DNA of 64,000 nucleotides from Stentor coeruleus (GCA_001970955.1 MPUH01000042.1:62001-126000), one strand, 5' to 3'; shown: positions 30,521-41,771, numbered from the stretch's first letter. Numbers and translations are program-made. The notes: a model not told the origin generated them from the letters alone.

Positions 30521-30620
30521 CTCATTTTCCCCTAGGATTAAGCCTTATGGATTTTCTATTACTTCTTGCCCTGTTTAATTTTTTTCCTCGTTATTTCCTA
30601 GGATTAAACATATGGATTTA
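30514..30620 (+). promoter_or_regulatory. Duplicated motif upstream of eL13
   Basis: Two copies of a roughly 40-bp element, TTTTTTCCTC....CCTAGGATTAA....TATGGATTT, at about 30514-30556 and 30580-30620, 66 bp apart. They lie about 60-165 bp before the eL13 start. Position suggests a ribosomal-protein promoter element or a small duplication. Confidence 0.4.
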
Positions 30621-30680
30621 TCATAAACTGTAAAAGTCTAACAAAATCCATTTTCGTTTTCCCTATACCTTGAATATAAA

Positions 30681-31112
30681 ATGGTTAAGCACAACAACGT
30701 GGTCCCAAATGGTCACTTCCGCAAGGACTGGATGCACTACGTTAAAACTTGGTTTAATCAGGCAGGTAGAAAAGATAGAAGAAGGCAAGCTCGTAGTCTA
30801 AAAGCATCACAATTTGCCCCAAACCCTCTCAAAGCTTTAAGACCACTAGTCCAAGGACAGACAATCAGATACTGTTCAACCACAAAGAAAGGACGAGGAT
30901 TTTCACTACATGAAATCAAAAAAGCTGGACTCACAGCACAATTTGCCAGAACTATTGGCATTAGAGTTGACCATAGAAGAAGAAATAAAAGCGTAGAAAC
31001 TCTTGAAAGGAATGTGAAAGAACTCAACTTTTACAAATCTAAGCTTACACTCTATCCACTTAAAGCTGGAAAACCCAAAAAGGGCCAAATCAATGACTCA
31101 ATTCAGAGTTAA
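30681..31112 (+). CDS. RPL13: Large-subunit ribosomal protein eL13, C-terminally short
   Basis: 143 residues matching the first two thirds of eL13: HFRKDWMHYVKTWFNQAGRK, RRRQARSLKA, IRYCSTTKKGRGFSLHEIKK, ARTIGIRVDHRRRNKS, and SKLTLYPLKAGKPKKG. The human protein has 211 residues and continues for about 65 more after the KKG. Here it stops 8 residues after it (QINDSIQS). No downstream frame or 15-nt intron restores the usual basic tail. eL13 is in the 60S subunit and its C-terminal helix normally reaches the surface. Either the tail is truly absent or it is coded elsewhere by another copy. Confidence 0.9.
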   Translation: MVKHNNVVPNGHFRKDWMHYVKTWFNQAGRKDRRRQARSLKASQFAPNPLKALRPLVQGQTIRYCSTTKKGRGFSLHEIKKAGLTAQFARTIGIRVDHRRRNKSVETLERNVKELNFYKSKLTLYPLKAGKPKKGQINDSIQS

Positions 31113-31314
31113 ATATAGTTAGATAATATTCAGCATAGGATTTTTTTAGACTTACCCGAATCTATTAATTATTTTAAGATTATGTTTTAAGTAATCCTAA
31201 AACTAATTATTCTATGTATGTTTTTTTCTAATAATATCCACTATTTCTCTTCATAATATATCAAACTATTAACTCCTCCAAAAGTTTTTACTGAATAACA
31301 CTTCTAACACCCTA

Positions 31315-32175
31315 ATGAAACCCAGTGGCAAAAACTACCAAGACAAATTTTCTTATCAAAATCTACATCAAAAACTTATAACTTCAGTTCATATCATTCT
31401 AAAGTCCACAATCATATTTATTATGGAAACAATACAGTGTTTCTTTCTAGGGGTTGGAATTAGTTTATTTATTTACTACACAGGTCTTACTGTAGTTCTA
31501 GAATTACTGCTCCCAATAGTATACTTATATCATATTCTAACATTTTCCTTAACATACCCCGGGGCTAATCATATTAGAAGATTAATCGTTTCATTCAGTT
31601 TATCTATCTCAGATATAATCATAACAGTGCTTTTATTCCAAGAAATCTGGCCTGAAAAACTGTTGTTATGGACAATCGAGTTCATTTTAGTGTTTATTAT
31701 GGTCGCTAATCTTTCACACAGCGATATCCAAATCGCATTGGCGGGAAAAGGTGCAAGGGCAATAATATATGCTGGGTCTGGATACCTTAAAGCTATATCT
31801 TTAGTATCTACTTTACTTGTTTGCCGTGAATATCTACCTGTAAATGAACCTAAAGGCTTTATATGGTCTTTAATTGTAGGTGTAAGCAAACTTTCTGCAA
31901 CAGTTGGGGTTTATTATATTGATAGGATGTTATTTTGTGACAAAATATTTGATAATAATAGTATCAATGATATTTATAAGAGGATTAAGTTTTCTTTTGC
32001 TGTTGTTTGTGTTGTTATTGAAGTTTGTGATGTTTGGCCTAGGAAAGCAAAGGATTATTTATATGACCCAAGTCCATCAATTCCAATGTTTGTAGGGGTA
32101 TCTTTGATGTTGACATGGTATTTATATGAAGCTGGAGAATATGGGAAGAAACTTAGAGTAAAAAATAATACGTAA
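31315..32175 (+). CDS. TRIC-like intracellular cation channel, copy A
   Basis: 286 residues with about seven TM segments. YHILTFSLTYPGANHIRR and later GSGYLKAISLVSTLL follow the TMEM38 (TRIC) pattern, in which TM2 is followed by a Y.PGA motif and the second half has GWVKGSG. TRIC channels are K+ counter-ion channels of the ER/SR that balance charge during Ca2+ release. A second, clearly related gene lies at 39353-40138. Match is by eye, so family is probable and not certain. The start could also be an ATG about 36 codons in. Confidence 0.55.
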   Translation: MKPSGKNYQDKFSYQNLHQKLITSVHIILKSTIIFIMETIQCFFLGVGISLFIYYTGLTVVLELLLPIVYLYHILTFSLTYPGANHIRRLIVSFSLSISDIIITVLLFQEIWPEKLLLWTIEFILVFIMVANLSHSDIQIALAGKGARAIIYAGSGYLKAISLVSTLLVCREYLPVNEPKGFIWSLIVGVSKLSATVGVYYIDRMLFCDKIFDNNSINDIYKRIKFSFAVVCVVIEVCDVWPRKAKDYLYDPSPSIPMFVGVSLMLTWYLYEAGEYGKKLRVKNNT

Positions 32176-32332
32176 AAAGATTAGTTTAGTTGTATTGATA
32201 ATTAGATAGGATGAGTGCATATAGGGGTTAAGGATTTTTATAAGTGATTTAATGTTTGGTATTGGAGATTGTGGATAAAGTTTATGTTTTATGACTTTAG
32301 AAGTAGGATTTATTTATTAAGTTGATAAAACT

Positions 32333-33247
32333 TTAATATATGCTTTCAAATTTTAGTAAACCTTCCCCACCCCGAGGAAGTTTACAGCTCAAGCTTTCGT
32401 TTAATGGGTGAGAAATTGTTTTTAAATCACACCTTACCCTTTTTTTAACCATAGAGTTTTTAATTTTCTCAGCTTCTTTTATAACATTTTTTTTCAAAAT
32501 TGTTGGTGTTCTTGATTTCATAACATATTTTACTTGTGGCTGCATACTTATAAATCCACTTTTCCCTTCATAATCTGGATGTCTAGAAACTTCTAAAAGT
32601 TTATGTCTAAGTTTCCTAATTCTCCCAACTTTATCCATATAATTATACTTCACATCTTCTTCACCACTATCATATTCTTCATAAGGTCTAGAAGAATATT
32701 GAATAATTTTCTTAGGCATACTAAACCTCTTTGATAATTCTTCTTGTCTTTGACATTTCTCTTTAACCCATTTGCTTATAGCTTCTATATGTTAGTTACT
32801 ATTAAAATTCATTTGAAATTTCGCATGATTAACTTCACTTCTGCAACGCTCTTTATGTATCCTATTAAGATTTTTCTCAATATTTTCATCCAAATCAGTT
32901 ATAATTATTTTTTTAGGTGAGGCAAATGCTTTATAATCTTTTGAGTATAGAAAAGATACATCAGGAGTTTTAACTGGTTTTTTAATTGGGGATATTGATG
33001 AAAAGATAAGATCGCCTTTTGTGTATTTTCGAATAGGATTATCTTGTTTGCTAGGACTTTGTATTCGGGAATATAAAGATTGTTTAGAGAGTTTTGAGTT
33101 TGGGTCTAGTCTTTCTTTGGTAAAAAACTTGAAAATCTGATTGACTTGAGATTTTGGGGTAGTTTTATTAGGTTGATCTGTTTCTTCGGAGTTAATATTT
33201 TTTCCTTTACCTTTTACATTTAGGTCCATAGTGCTTGTAATTTTCAT
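32333..33247 (-). CDS. Basic protein of unknown function, two exons
   Basis: Exons 32800-33247 and 32333-32784, joined by the 15-nt intron GTAACTAACATATAG (32785-32799). Splicing links KFQMNFN to KAISKWVKEKCQ in frame, giving 299 residues. Lys/Arg-rich throughout, with short Ser-Pro sites (SPSKQDNPIRKY, SPIKKPVKTPD) and an acidic patch (SGEEDVKYNYMD). No recognised domain. The segment RHPDYEGKSGFISMQP looks like a peptide motif and may be conserved in relatives. Confidence 0.8.
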
Positions 33248-34157
33248 TTGAATAAGAATTACTTTAAAATTTTGTATTAAATGATGTTTAGGGTATTTTA
33301 AATGTTTTAGGTAGGTTTTTTTATAAAATTAAAGCTTTGGAATAGAGAATATTTTTTCTTCAGTAAATTATAATAATTATAGATGTATGTGTAAAAAAGA
33401 ATAATTTTTGAAATGAGGAATAAAAATAGGATTTTTTTATTTTTGGTAATAGTTTGAGAAGTGTGTTAAGGTTATAAAGTGTATATTATGGATTGTGATA
33501 ATGATGCAAAATTGGATAATTTGTGTGGTTTAGTATAAAATTGTGATAAGTAAGTTGTGTTTATTTAAATAGGGATGTAGTTTTGGATCAATGGTAAGAT
33601 ATAAAGACTAGTTTTTGATATTTTTTCAAGAATTCATATGACTATAATAGCAATCGCAATATAAAAAAAGATTTAATCCTTAATAAAACTACTAAATAAT
33701 TAAAAATTGTATGAAAAATCTGAAACCTTCAAAAAATATAATACTTAAATAAAGTCTATGTATTCCCCACAATCCTAAAGTTTCCAATACTAAAATAGTC
33801 CACCCACACCACAAACCCCAAAACCATAGATTTCCATAATTCTACATAACCCTTCCTTCAAAAAAAAAATCCTAATCTTCAACACCCCAAAAACCCATCC
33901 TCCTACATTAAAACCTACAACCAAAAAGCATCCCATCTTATCAGCCTCTCCTCTTTCAAATCAACCCAATTCCATCATCCCAATCCTCATCCCACCCTCC
34001 TACCTCACATTTTCTCCCCAACAGCCTTCAAACTCATCCAATAAATTTTCTTTATCCCGATACAATTTATTACCTAAATCTTCAAATCTATCAAAGTACC
34101 TCTCAATCCACTTCAAACAAAAAAGCTAAAACCTAATCATTAGATAATAACGATTAA
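33248..34157. promoter_or_regulatory. Long divergent intergenic region
   Basis: 910 bp between two divergent genes. The plus strand is G-rich and C-poor to about 33600 and then sharply C-rich and G-poor (33760-34140). The switch sits near 33620-33660. No gene is seen. Confidence 0.5.
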
Positions 34158-36266
34158 ATGGAGTTCCATTCAGAATGGCTACTTGAAGACCCGATAGATG
34201 CGCTAACAGACCTAAAAAAAGAAGTAATATCTAAAGACGAAATAGAAAAGCTTTCAACAAAAGAAAATTTATCTGAAATAGATAAAGCATGTACTTTATT
34301 AGAAAATGGTCAAATTTGCCAGAAACTCTGGGTCGTGAAGAATCTACACAACATAATGTATGAAAATAGGTTCCACGAAATCATAGCAGAACTCATTGTA
34401 AGACTTACATAGAACAGACTTCCATACTGGAACGAGTCAGGTCAGGAAGAAGCAGGAAAAGCTCTAACAAAAGTCTTAGCAAAAAATTGTTTCCCTATCA
34501 AATATAGTGAACACCTACTAAACCTAGCACTACAAATCATAGACAGTGAAACTTGGACTTTACAAAAATCCTGGGGTGAAGTTTTAGCTGAGCTCGCAAA
34601 ACATTTACCTGAAAAACTTTTACTCAGATGCACACAAGAAGCAATGAGCCTTTCAGCTTATCATCAAAATGATCAAATTAGATCTATTGGGGGAATTGTC
34701 TTAGGGGCAATAGCAGATGCTCGTAAAAAACCCCCAAGTGATATAACAAGGAAAATATTTTCTATGTCTCAAGACCCTTCTAATTTTGTCAGATTAAACA
34801 TGTGTGAAACTTTGAGGATTTTATTTAAGCTTAAAGGAGAATTTGAGAGTAAAGTTATTGAAGAGATTTTAAAACTTGTTGGTGATGAATGTGTTGAGGT
34901 TCTTGAACAGTCGTTACAGTTGTTTGTTGACATATTGCCAGAAATCACAGAAAAAAACCAAATTTTAGAAAATGTTGAAGAGTGTTTTGTTAAGACAAGA
35001 TATGATAAATTGACTGAAATTAAGCTTAGGTATATTGGAAGGGTAATGAAAGAACTTAAAGGGCAGATGAGTAAAGAAATGAAGAATAATTGGGTTAATT
35101 GGATTATGGATATGGTTACAAGTGGGAATTTACAAGAAAAAAGAAGTGTTTCGATAAGTTATGGAGGAATAATTCATTGTACTGGGATTGATGATAGGAT
35201 TTTACAGTTATGGAAAATCTTGGAAGATGAGAATGATTATGAAGTTATTCAGAATTTGGTTTTACAGATTGGATTTGTTGCTAGTATTGCAGGAGATAAA
35301 ACTTTAGAGGTTCAAGGGATTGTGAGGAAGTATGTTAAAATAGACAATTACTTTTCGATTTTAGTCCCACAGATCACGATTATAGCTACATCTTTAAAAA
35401 TCCAAGAAGAGCTTTTGTTGTTTCTTGTTGAAAAACTTACACAAAAGCTTAAAATGAGAGATACTTTAGAAGTATTGTGTCAACTTGTACGATTTTCCAA
35501 TACTTTTAATATTATGAACCCATTGAAACCATTAATACCTAATTTGATTCAGATGGGAAAAGAAGGTGCTGCTCCAGTTAAAGAAAAGTCTATGGAGCTT
35601 CTTGCTATAATAACATATAAATCCCCAGGATACTCCTCAAGGCTAGCATTAGCTAAAGATATCATACAAAACTTCGCATGTTCTAATAATTGTTTCCATA
35701 GAGCTTCTTATATATCCTTTTGCCTTGCTATTAAAAACTTTTGTTCCAGGAATTTTTTCTCTAAGATTTTCATGCCTAGTTTATTGGACTTGTCAAAAGA
35801 TAAATCTGATGTTGTCAGATATACATTTGCTAAGAATTATGTTGGATTAAGATATACTGTTCCATCTAATAATAGTGAGCTTATGGGAAATTTTCGTTAT
35901 ATTCTGAATAGTTACTTAGAAATTGATGATAAGGTTTTGTTGAATTATGCATTAGCTGCTGATGAAGGGATGAATAATGTAGCGTTAAGGGAAGAAAATT
36001 ATGGGCCAAGTGGGGAAAGTGTAGAAAATATGAGAATTAAACAGGAAAATGATGAAGAAATAAAGGAAATAACAGAAATGGAAAATACTAAGAAAATACA
36101 AAATGAAGAAAATCTTCGAGGGTTTAATAGGAAAACTAATAAAAAGTACCTAGGACATAGGGAAACTGTACCTAGACAAAGCTCAGTGAAACCTATGAAA
36201 AAATATAATTTGTCTGAAAATGATAGACATGATATAGTGCTCAATAAAACAAGGAGGATTCATTAG
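34158..36266 (+). CDS. HEAT-repeat phosphatase scaffold, PP4R1/PR65-like
   Basis: Exons 34158-34397 and 34413-36266, with the 15-nt intron GTAAGACTTACATAG (34398-34412) whose last codon is an in-frame TAG. 697 residues. HEAT-type helical repeats run from about 80 to 590 (WVVKNLHNIMYE, VRLNMCETLRILFKL, VLEQSLQLFVDILPEI, VKEKSMELLAIITY, DVVRYTFAKNYVGLRY). The pattern matches the regulatory A-type subunits of PP2A and PP4. The C-terminal 100 residues are charged and disordered. It probably binds a PP2A/PP4 catalytic subunit; PR65 itself is about 590 residues and more regular, so PP4R1 is favoured. Confidence 0.75.
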
Positions 36267-36463
36267 AGATTATATTTATAGATATTGATAATTGTTTGTT
36301 TATAATAGTTAATCAAAAAGAATTATATAAAATTTTACATGTTTATAAAGTTTGAATTTATGATGTTAAGATAATCATATAATTTCTGATAAGGCAAATT
36401 AAACCCACCCAAAACCTAAAAATCCTAACAGAACTTCCCTCCGAAATCCAAACTCTAAATAAT

Positions 36464-37210
36464 ATGGAAAACAACTATCCGAATCTTGATGAAATGGACA
36501 TCGAAGAATTTGAAGAATACATCGACAAAAGCCGTCGCAAAAGATCCAGAACTCCAATGCAAGTGAAAAAAATATCACCAAGGGCAATTGAAGTAGACGA
36601 TCTAGAAAAAAGACTAGAATTAGCAAAAAGACAAGCTGAAGAAGCCCAGCGTGATGATTGTACAGTCCTTGTAGTTAAACTTCACATAAAAGCTGATGAA
36701 TACGATGTATATCGTTTTTTCTCAAATGCTGGCGTTGGTAAAGTTCGAGATGTCAAAGTTATCCGAGATACAAAAACAGGTAAAAGTAAAGGAGTAGCTT
36801 ATGTTGAATTTTATACCCCAGATTCTGTACTTAAAAGTATGACTTTATCAGGACAAATGATTAATGGTCAAGCTATAAGTGTTCAACCATCTCAAGCTGA
36901 AAAAAATCGAGCAGCTGCAGCGACAAGATTAGCAAAAACAGCAGAACAACAATTAGCAACACCAAAAGAAGGTCCTAATAAAATTTTCATTGCAAGTTTA
37001 AAAGATGAACTTTCTTATGTTGGTGTTCGTGAACTTAGGCAACTTTTTTCTCCTTTTGGGGAGATTGAAAATGTGAAAGTTAATAAAGGTGTTGGATATG
37101 TTCAGTATAGAAATAGTAAAGATGCAAATGAAGCAGTAACTAAGATGGATGGGGTGAAAATCAAGAATAAACGTATAAAAGTTGGGATAGCTGATGCAAA
37201 GACTAACTAA
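36464..37210 (+). CDS. RBM39: RBM39/CAPER-like splicing factor with two RRMs
   Basis: 248 residues. A short acidic and Arg/Lys-rich head, then RRM1 about 62-145 (CTVLVVKLHIKA, KGVAYVEF), the signature linker SQAEKNRAAA found in RBM39, then RRM2 about 165-245 (KIFIASLKDELS, GVGYVQYRN). Human RBM39 has a third, UHM-type RRM and an RS domain that are missing here. Acts in 3' splice-site recognition with U2AF, notable in a genome whose introns are only 15 nt. Confidence 0.85.
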   Translation: MENNYPNLDEMDIEEFEEYIDKSRRKRSRTPMQVKKISPRAIEVDDLEKRLELAKRQAEEAQRDDCTVLVVKLHIKADEYDVYRFFSNAGVGKVRDVKVIRDTKTGKSKGVAYVEFYTPDSVLKSMTLSGQMINGQAISVQPSQAEKNRAAAATRLAKTAEQQLATPKEGPNKIFIASLKDELSYVGVRELRQLFSPFGEIENVKVNKGVGYVQYRNSKDANEAVTKMDGVKIKNKRIKVGIADAKTN

Positions 37211-37389
37211 AATTAGTGTTTTTTAAAGTTGTTGTGGGTATAGGATTATATAGAAAAATTATATAATGAGAAGAGTATATTAGTATTGAAAGATATATAG
37301 TAAAAGTGATTTATGATGTAGATTTTTGGGTGAATTTTATGTGAAAATCAGTTAAGACTATCCATAAACAGCTTGCTAGCTAATAATCC

Positions 37390-38454
37390 ATGGAAAATTA
37401 TTGGAATGAGTACCCTCCACACATCAAATATTTAATAGAAGATCTTGAGTCAAATCAAGACATCCTATCTGTATTGTCGAAGTACATATCAACTTTACCC
37501 TCAGACCCTGTGCTTAATGAAATTTTCCAGAACTTGGGGTACTCTGAGTCAACTGACTCATTCATCAGAGTTCCATCATTGTCTGAAACCTTAACAAGTT
37601 TGAGGAATTATTACAACTCATTCCAAAATGATTACTATGAGTATATGAATGACTCTTGGGATGTAACTAGAGGAATAAAAGAAGAGTTCTTAAAAACATT
37701 CTATGACAATAAACTCCAAGATCTCTCTGAAGCTTTTGATCTAGGGCTAAATCCTTTTGAACCAGAAGAAAACTCATTAAATTCTCTTTGGGCCACACCT
37801 CCACCAAAAAAACCTGTAGAAAGTATCAGTACAGAAGAAAGTACACCTCGTCATTGTCGAGGTTTAAAACTTTTGACAACTAAAGTTAAACATATTATTT
37901 ACTCGAAAGGGTTTTTTTCATATAAAGAAGTTTCAGATGAATTAGTAAAAGAACTGGAAATTAGTGATGGACTTGATAGAAACAAAGAGGAAAAAAATAT
38001 ATTAAGAAGAGTTTATGATGCATTAAATGTACTTATTGCTTCAGAAGTTGTTGTAAAAAAAGGGAAAAAATACGTTTGGCAGCATTCATTAAGTGATCAA
38101 AATGATATAGTAAAAAAACAGATTAAAAAACAAAAGAAAAAAATTGAAGAAAAAAAAGAACAGCTTCAGGAAGTTGTTAATAAATATATAGGTGTTAATC
38201 AGTTATTGAATAGAAACAAAGAGAATAAGGATAGTGATATGATACGTTTTCCTTTTATTATTGTGGCAACTGAAGAACATCCTGAGAATTCGGTAAAGAT
38301 GGAGTCGAATACTACTCATACAGAGATTTGTATGAAGTTTAAAAAAGAGATACAGTTGTATGGGGATATTGAGGTTTTGATGAAATTGAAAATGAATCAA
38401 GATTGTGAGAATTTACCTTCAGAAGTATTGAACCTTTTGAAGATTCCTTGTTGA
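37390..38454 (+). CDS. TFDP1: DP-family transcription factor (E2F partner)
   Basis: 354 residues. The DNA-binding winged helix is at about 155-232: CRGLKLLTTKVKHIIYSKG, SYKEVSDELVKEL, and the DP signature NILRRVYDALNVLIA. A coiled-coil dimerisation region follows (about 237-275). The N-terminal 150 residues are acidic and not recognised. DP proteins pair with E2F to drive S-phase genes. It ends at TGA, consistent with the standard code. Confidence 0.88.
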   Translation: MENYWNEYPPHIKYLIEDLESNQDILSVLSKYISTLPSDPVLNEIFQNLGYSESTDSFIRVPSLSETLTSLRNYYNSFQNDYYEYMNDSWDVTRGIKEEFLKTFYDNKLQDLSEAFDLGLNPFEPEENSLNSLWATPPPKKPVESISTEESTPRHCRGLKLLTTKVKHIIYSKGFFSYKEVSDELVKELEISDGLDRNKEEKNILRRVYDALNVLIASEVVVKKGKKYVWQHSLSDQNDIVKKQIKKQKKKIEEKKEQLQEVVNKYIGVNQLLNRNKENKDSDMIRFPFIIVATEEHPENSVKMESNTTHTEICMKFKKEIQLYGDIEVLMKLKMNQDCENLPSEVLNLLKIPC

Positions 38455-39352
38455 GTGATTTTAGTTGTTGTTCGGATTATTAATTTTATTAGGTTTTGCT
38501 TTGTGTAAGATATGCGTTTTGGTGAGGATTTTGCAGGTTTTTGTTGGAGGATGGGTTTTGTGGGTGAATAAATAATTTTATAGGAATCGATGAATGAATT
38601 GAGGTTTTTGTAATATTTATGGAGAAAATTGGGTTTATTGGTTTGATAAACTGAAGGTATTTTGATGTTATAGACAGAAAGTCTTCAATAATCACATCAA
38701 CAATAAATTTCACAAAATGCATAAAAATATAATAAAATAAGTTAAAATACTCTTAAAAATGTTACAGCGAAAAAACATATAGAAAAAGATAAAGTGCGTT
38801 TTGACGAGCAAAAAAATGGATGATGGGCAATCACCAACTTCCACCCTCAAGGGTCTTCACAAATCTCTAAGCACAATTCACCCCAAAAGCAGTAACCCAT
38901 AAAAATACCTACCAAAATCTTTAAAAACTAATAAAGCCTAAGTAAAATATTCTCAACAACCATAAAACCAAACTTCTAAAACTAAACCAAAACATAAGCT
39001 CTCATAAATTTCTCCAAAATCAACCCCCAGAGCTTAAAAAACCTGTCAAAACCTTTCCAAAACCCTAAACCTCATCCATTTTCGAACCCTCTAACCCTTA
39101 TCTCATCTCCCTTAAAATTCATCATCCTCAATCCTCAACACAAAAATCAAATGAGGCTTTTAGTAAGATTAAAACACATAAATAAGAAAAAAACCTTATA
39201 TTCCAACTCAATAACAAGCCAAACAAACAAAAACATCAACTTTTAACACCCTAGCATCCACTTTAATAACAACAAAATCCCTAACAGTCAAAAAATTAAA
39301 AGTATCTAAATCCTAGTAATACACTATTATATTAACTAATCTCATGCCTACT
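38455..39352. other. Convergent intergenic region with a sharp strand-skew switch
   Basis: About 900 bp between convergent genes. The plus strand is G/T-rich to about 38690, then C/A-rich from 38820 to 39340. Around 38760-38890 is a less AT-biased patch including the palindrome ACCCTCAAGGGT; it may be transcribed but no RNA family is recognised. Confidence 0.5.
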
Positions 39353-40138
39353 TCACTCAACTTTTCTTGTGAAATGCTTAGCGTATTTTATTGAGTCGTG
39401 ACTGTAAATAATCAAGTAATAAGCATATATTACTAAGGCAGAATATGGAAAGTTTGCAAATTTCACAGTGTTAGATAGAGACTCTTGAAGAATTTCCACA
39501 ATCATACCTACCACAGAAATAATAATTCCAGTCTTGCCTAGAACAATCACCCCATTTAGACTTATTGACCTAATAGGGATATCACAACATAAAAAGGTAT
39601 CAGCTAAATATATCAACCCAGGAAGTGTAGCTTGTAAACCGCATATCATAACGCATTTTATAAAAACATCCTCATTCAAATTCGTTGGAGTGTTTCCCAT
39701 AATTAATTGCAAAGTCCTCACCATCCCATCAGCTTTTAAATATCCTTCTAAAAGAAATATAACCGTCCTTATAACAGAGTTCTTAAATTCCAAGTAAATT
39801 TCTTTTTTACTCATCATTTTGATAAGAATAAACAAAGAGAAAAACTCAAGGAATAAAACTTTGCAATTTTGACTTAATCTTTTATATGCTGATGTACTAT
39901 GCCTGTAACCCCATGAAAAATTTTCTATAAACGCCAAATCTGCAAATGCAAGCATAAAGGTAACGATAAAGTGCCGGATTATTTGCGAATCTGGATACGT
40001 TAAATAAAATGTTATGATGAAATACGTTGAATGCCCTGGGAAAATAACTTCTTCTGGGAACCGAGTGCTTAGGTATATCAGAATGCCCCCGACTATTAAA
40101 GATGTGGAAAGGATTTTCTGCTTTTCCGCGCTATCCAT
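39353..40138 (-). CDS. TRIC-like intracellular cation channel, copy B
   Basis: 261 residues and about seven TM segments. Paralogue of the gene at 31315-32175: YFIITFYLTYPDSQIIRH against YHILTFSLTYPGANHIRR, EGYLKADGMVRTL against SGYLKAISLVSTL, and IYLADTFLCCD against YYIDRMLFCDK. As in copy A, the order of helices and these motifs resembles TMEM38/TRIC channels of the ER. The pair lies 7 kb apart on opposite strands and has diverged far, so it is an old duplication. Confidence 0.55.
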   Translation of the reverse strand: MDSAEKQKILSTSLIVGGILIYLSTRFPEEVIFPGHSTYFIITFYLTYPDSQIIRHFIVTFMLAFADLAFIENFSWGYRHSTSAYKRLSQNCKVLFLEFFSLFILIKMMSKKEIYLEFKNSVIRTVIFLLEGYLKADGMVRTLQLIMGNTPTNLNEDVFIKCVMICGLQATLPGLIYLADTFLCCDIPIRSISLNGVIVLGKTGIIISVVGMIVEILQESLSNTVKFANFPYSALVIYAYYLIIYSHDSIKYAKHFTRKVE

Positions 40139-41073
40139 ATTTTTATACTCTGGTTCAGATAAAACTATTGAAAATGGAGCTTGTATTAGTTATTTGTTAG
40201 ATGAAAGAAGGGATTTTGATGAGAATTTTGATGAGGATTGTGTTAGATTTATATATAAAATTATGAGAGTTGGGATTTGAAAGGATTTAATATGTGAAGG
40301 GTTTTTTTTTGGATTTTTTTATGGAAGGTAGGGATTGAAATGGTTTTTAGGTTGGTTGGGATTTAAGGTTAGTTTAAGGTTGGATTAAGGATTTGGGTAT
40401 TTTTATTTTTAATTAAGGGTTATGGGTATATGATATTTAAGTTATGAGGTTTATTTGATGATGTTTTTGTAATGTGTAGATGTGATATAATTAGTCATGT
40501 GTTTAGAATTAAAAATATATCTTTAGATTTAAAAAACTAGTCGGGGATATGTATTACTTTAAACATATTTTCATATTGGTTAGCATATGATTAGGATATT
40601 TTTATAATCTAAGAATTTAAAGAGGAATATTTTTATTTCATCATCAGTTATAGCTTTATTGCTAAATATAGTTGACATGTAAAAAGGTGGATTCTAGGAG
40701 TTTTAGTAGATTAATTTTTACTAGCATGAGTTTAATAAGAGTATAAGCTTTAAGATTTTCTTGAAAAATTTATGATTTAGTTCATTTCCCATAAGAAATA
40801 TTCAAATCATATATTTTTTCTCTCTAAAAGTCTACAAATTTTCACTAGACCAAGTTGCATCCTTCTAAATTCTCTCAGTCCGTAACAGTATTACCTCAAC
40901 AACATCCTAAAAATAAAATCTTAAAAGTTTAATAAAAATTACAGAGCATTTGCAATCATCTTTTATAATTTATACAATAAATATCTAATCTTCTACATAC
41001 AAAAAAGTAAACTTTAAACAGCAGAAATCTTATTAATCAGCTTTAAGAATTTTTCATAGAGAAATTTAATAAT
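40139..41073. promoter_or_regulatory. Divergent intergenic region
   Basis: 935 bp between divergent genes. G-rich to about 40460, AT-rich in the middle, C/A-rich from 40780. No coding or RNA feature supported. Confidence 0.5.
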
Positions 41074-41610
41074 ATGGAAAAGCCAAAGTTTGTCCCAGCG
41101 ATACCTATATTTTTAAAATGCTCAATATGCTTTTTAATTTTTGTTAAGCCATCAAGGATTGATTGTGGACATACATTTTGTTTAGATTGCATAAATGCTT
41201 GGATTAAAAAAAAATCTCCCGCCACATGCCCGATATGTAGAGAATTGATATTAAAACCAAGCAATGATCTTATTGCTGATCATGTTATTAATAATTGGAA
41301 AGTTTTTTGTAATGTTAAAGGATGCGATTGGACTGGGAAATATGAAGTTTATTATCAACATACACATAATTCTAATATCCGAATGCAAGAAATCCCCAAA
41401 TATCCTGATATTAATGTGACAATTTCAAATCAGATTGATAAGTTAATTTCAAGTAATGAGTGTATTGATAATATTATTGGAGAACAGATTAAGAAAGGAA
41501 TGAGTTATGCTTTTATTAATGAGCTTATTTTAACATATCAAGAGAAAAATAGTGCAAAAAGAAGTGTTGAATTGACTTTACCTATTTACAAAAAAAAATA
41601 TAAGCAATAA
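41074..41610 (+). CDS. RING-finger protein (probable E3 ligase)
   Basis: 178 residues. C3HC4 RING with Cys16/19, Cys31, His33, Cys36/39, Cys52/55 (CSICF, DCGHTFCLDC, CPICRE). A second Cys/His set (FCNVKGCDWTGKYEVYYQH, about 79-97) resembles a TRAF-type zinc finger. The rest is helical. RING plus TRAF-like finger suggests ubiquitin-ligase activity. Substrate unknown. Confidence 0.85.
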   Translation: MEKPKFVPAIPIFLKCSICFLIFVKPSRIDCGHTFCLDCINAWIKKKSPATCPICRELILKPSNDLIADHVINNWKVFCNVKGCDWTGKYEVYYQHTHNSNIRMQEIPKYPDINVTISNQIDKLISSNECIDNIIGEQIKKGMSYAFINELILTYQEKNSAKRSVELTLPIYKKKYKQ

Positions 41611-41771
41611 TTAGTGATATATCCCCGATTATAATGTGATGCGGTTTTAAAACTTCATCATTTTTTAACTAAAAAATAATATACAACTTAAAACCTAATT
41701 ACTTATCTTCACTTAATTTTATCAATAAACATACAATCAAAATACTCATTTATAATCATACATTTACATCC

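Noticed and set aside
30277-30525. 82-codon minus-strand frame
   Set aside because: Overlaps the hairpin region and the end of the pseudokinase gene; composition not protein-like.
31108-31122. 15-nt GT...AG segment at the eL13 stop
   Set aside because: Splicing it would add a tail unlike eL13 and soon stop, so it does not explain the missing C-terminus.
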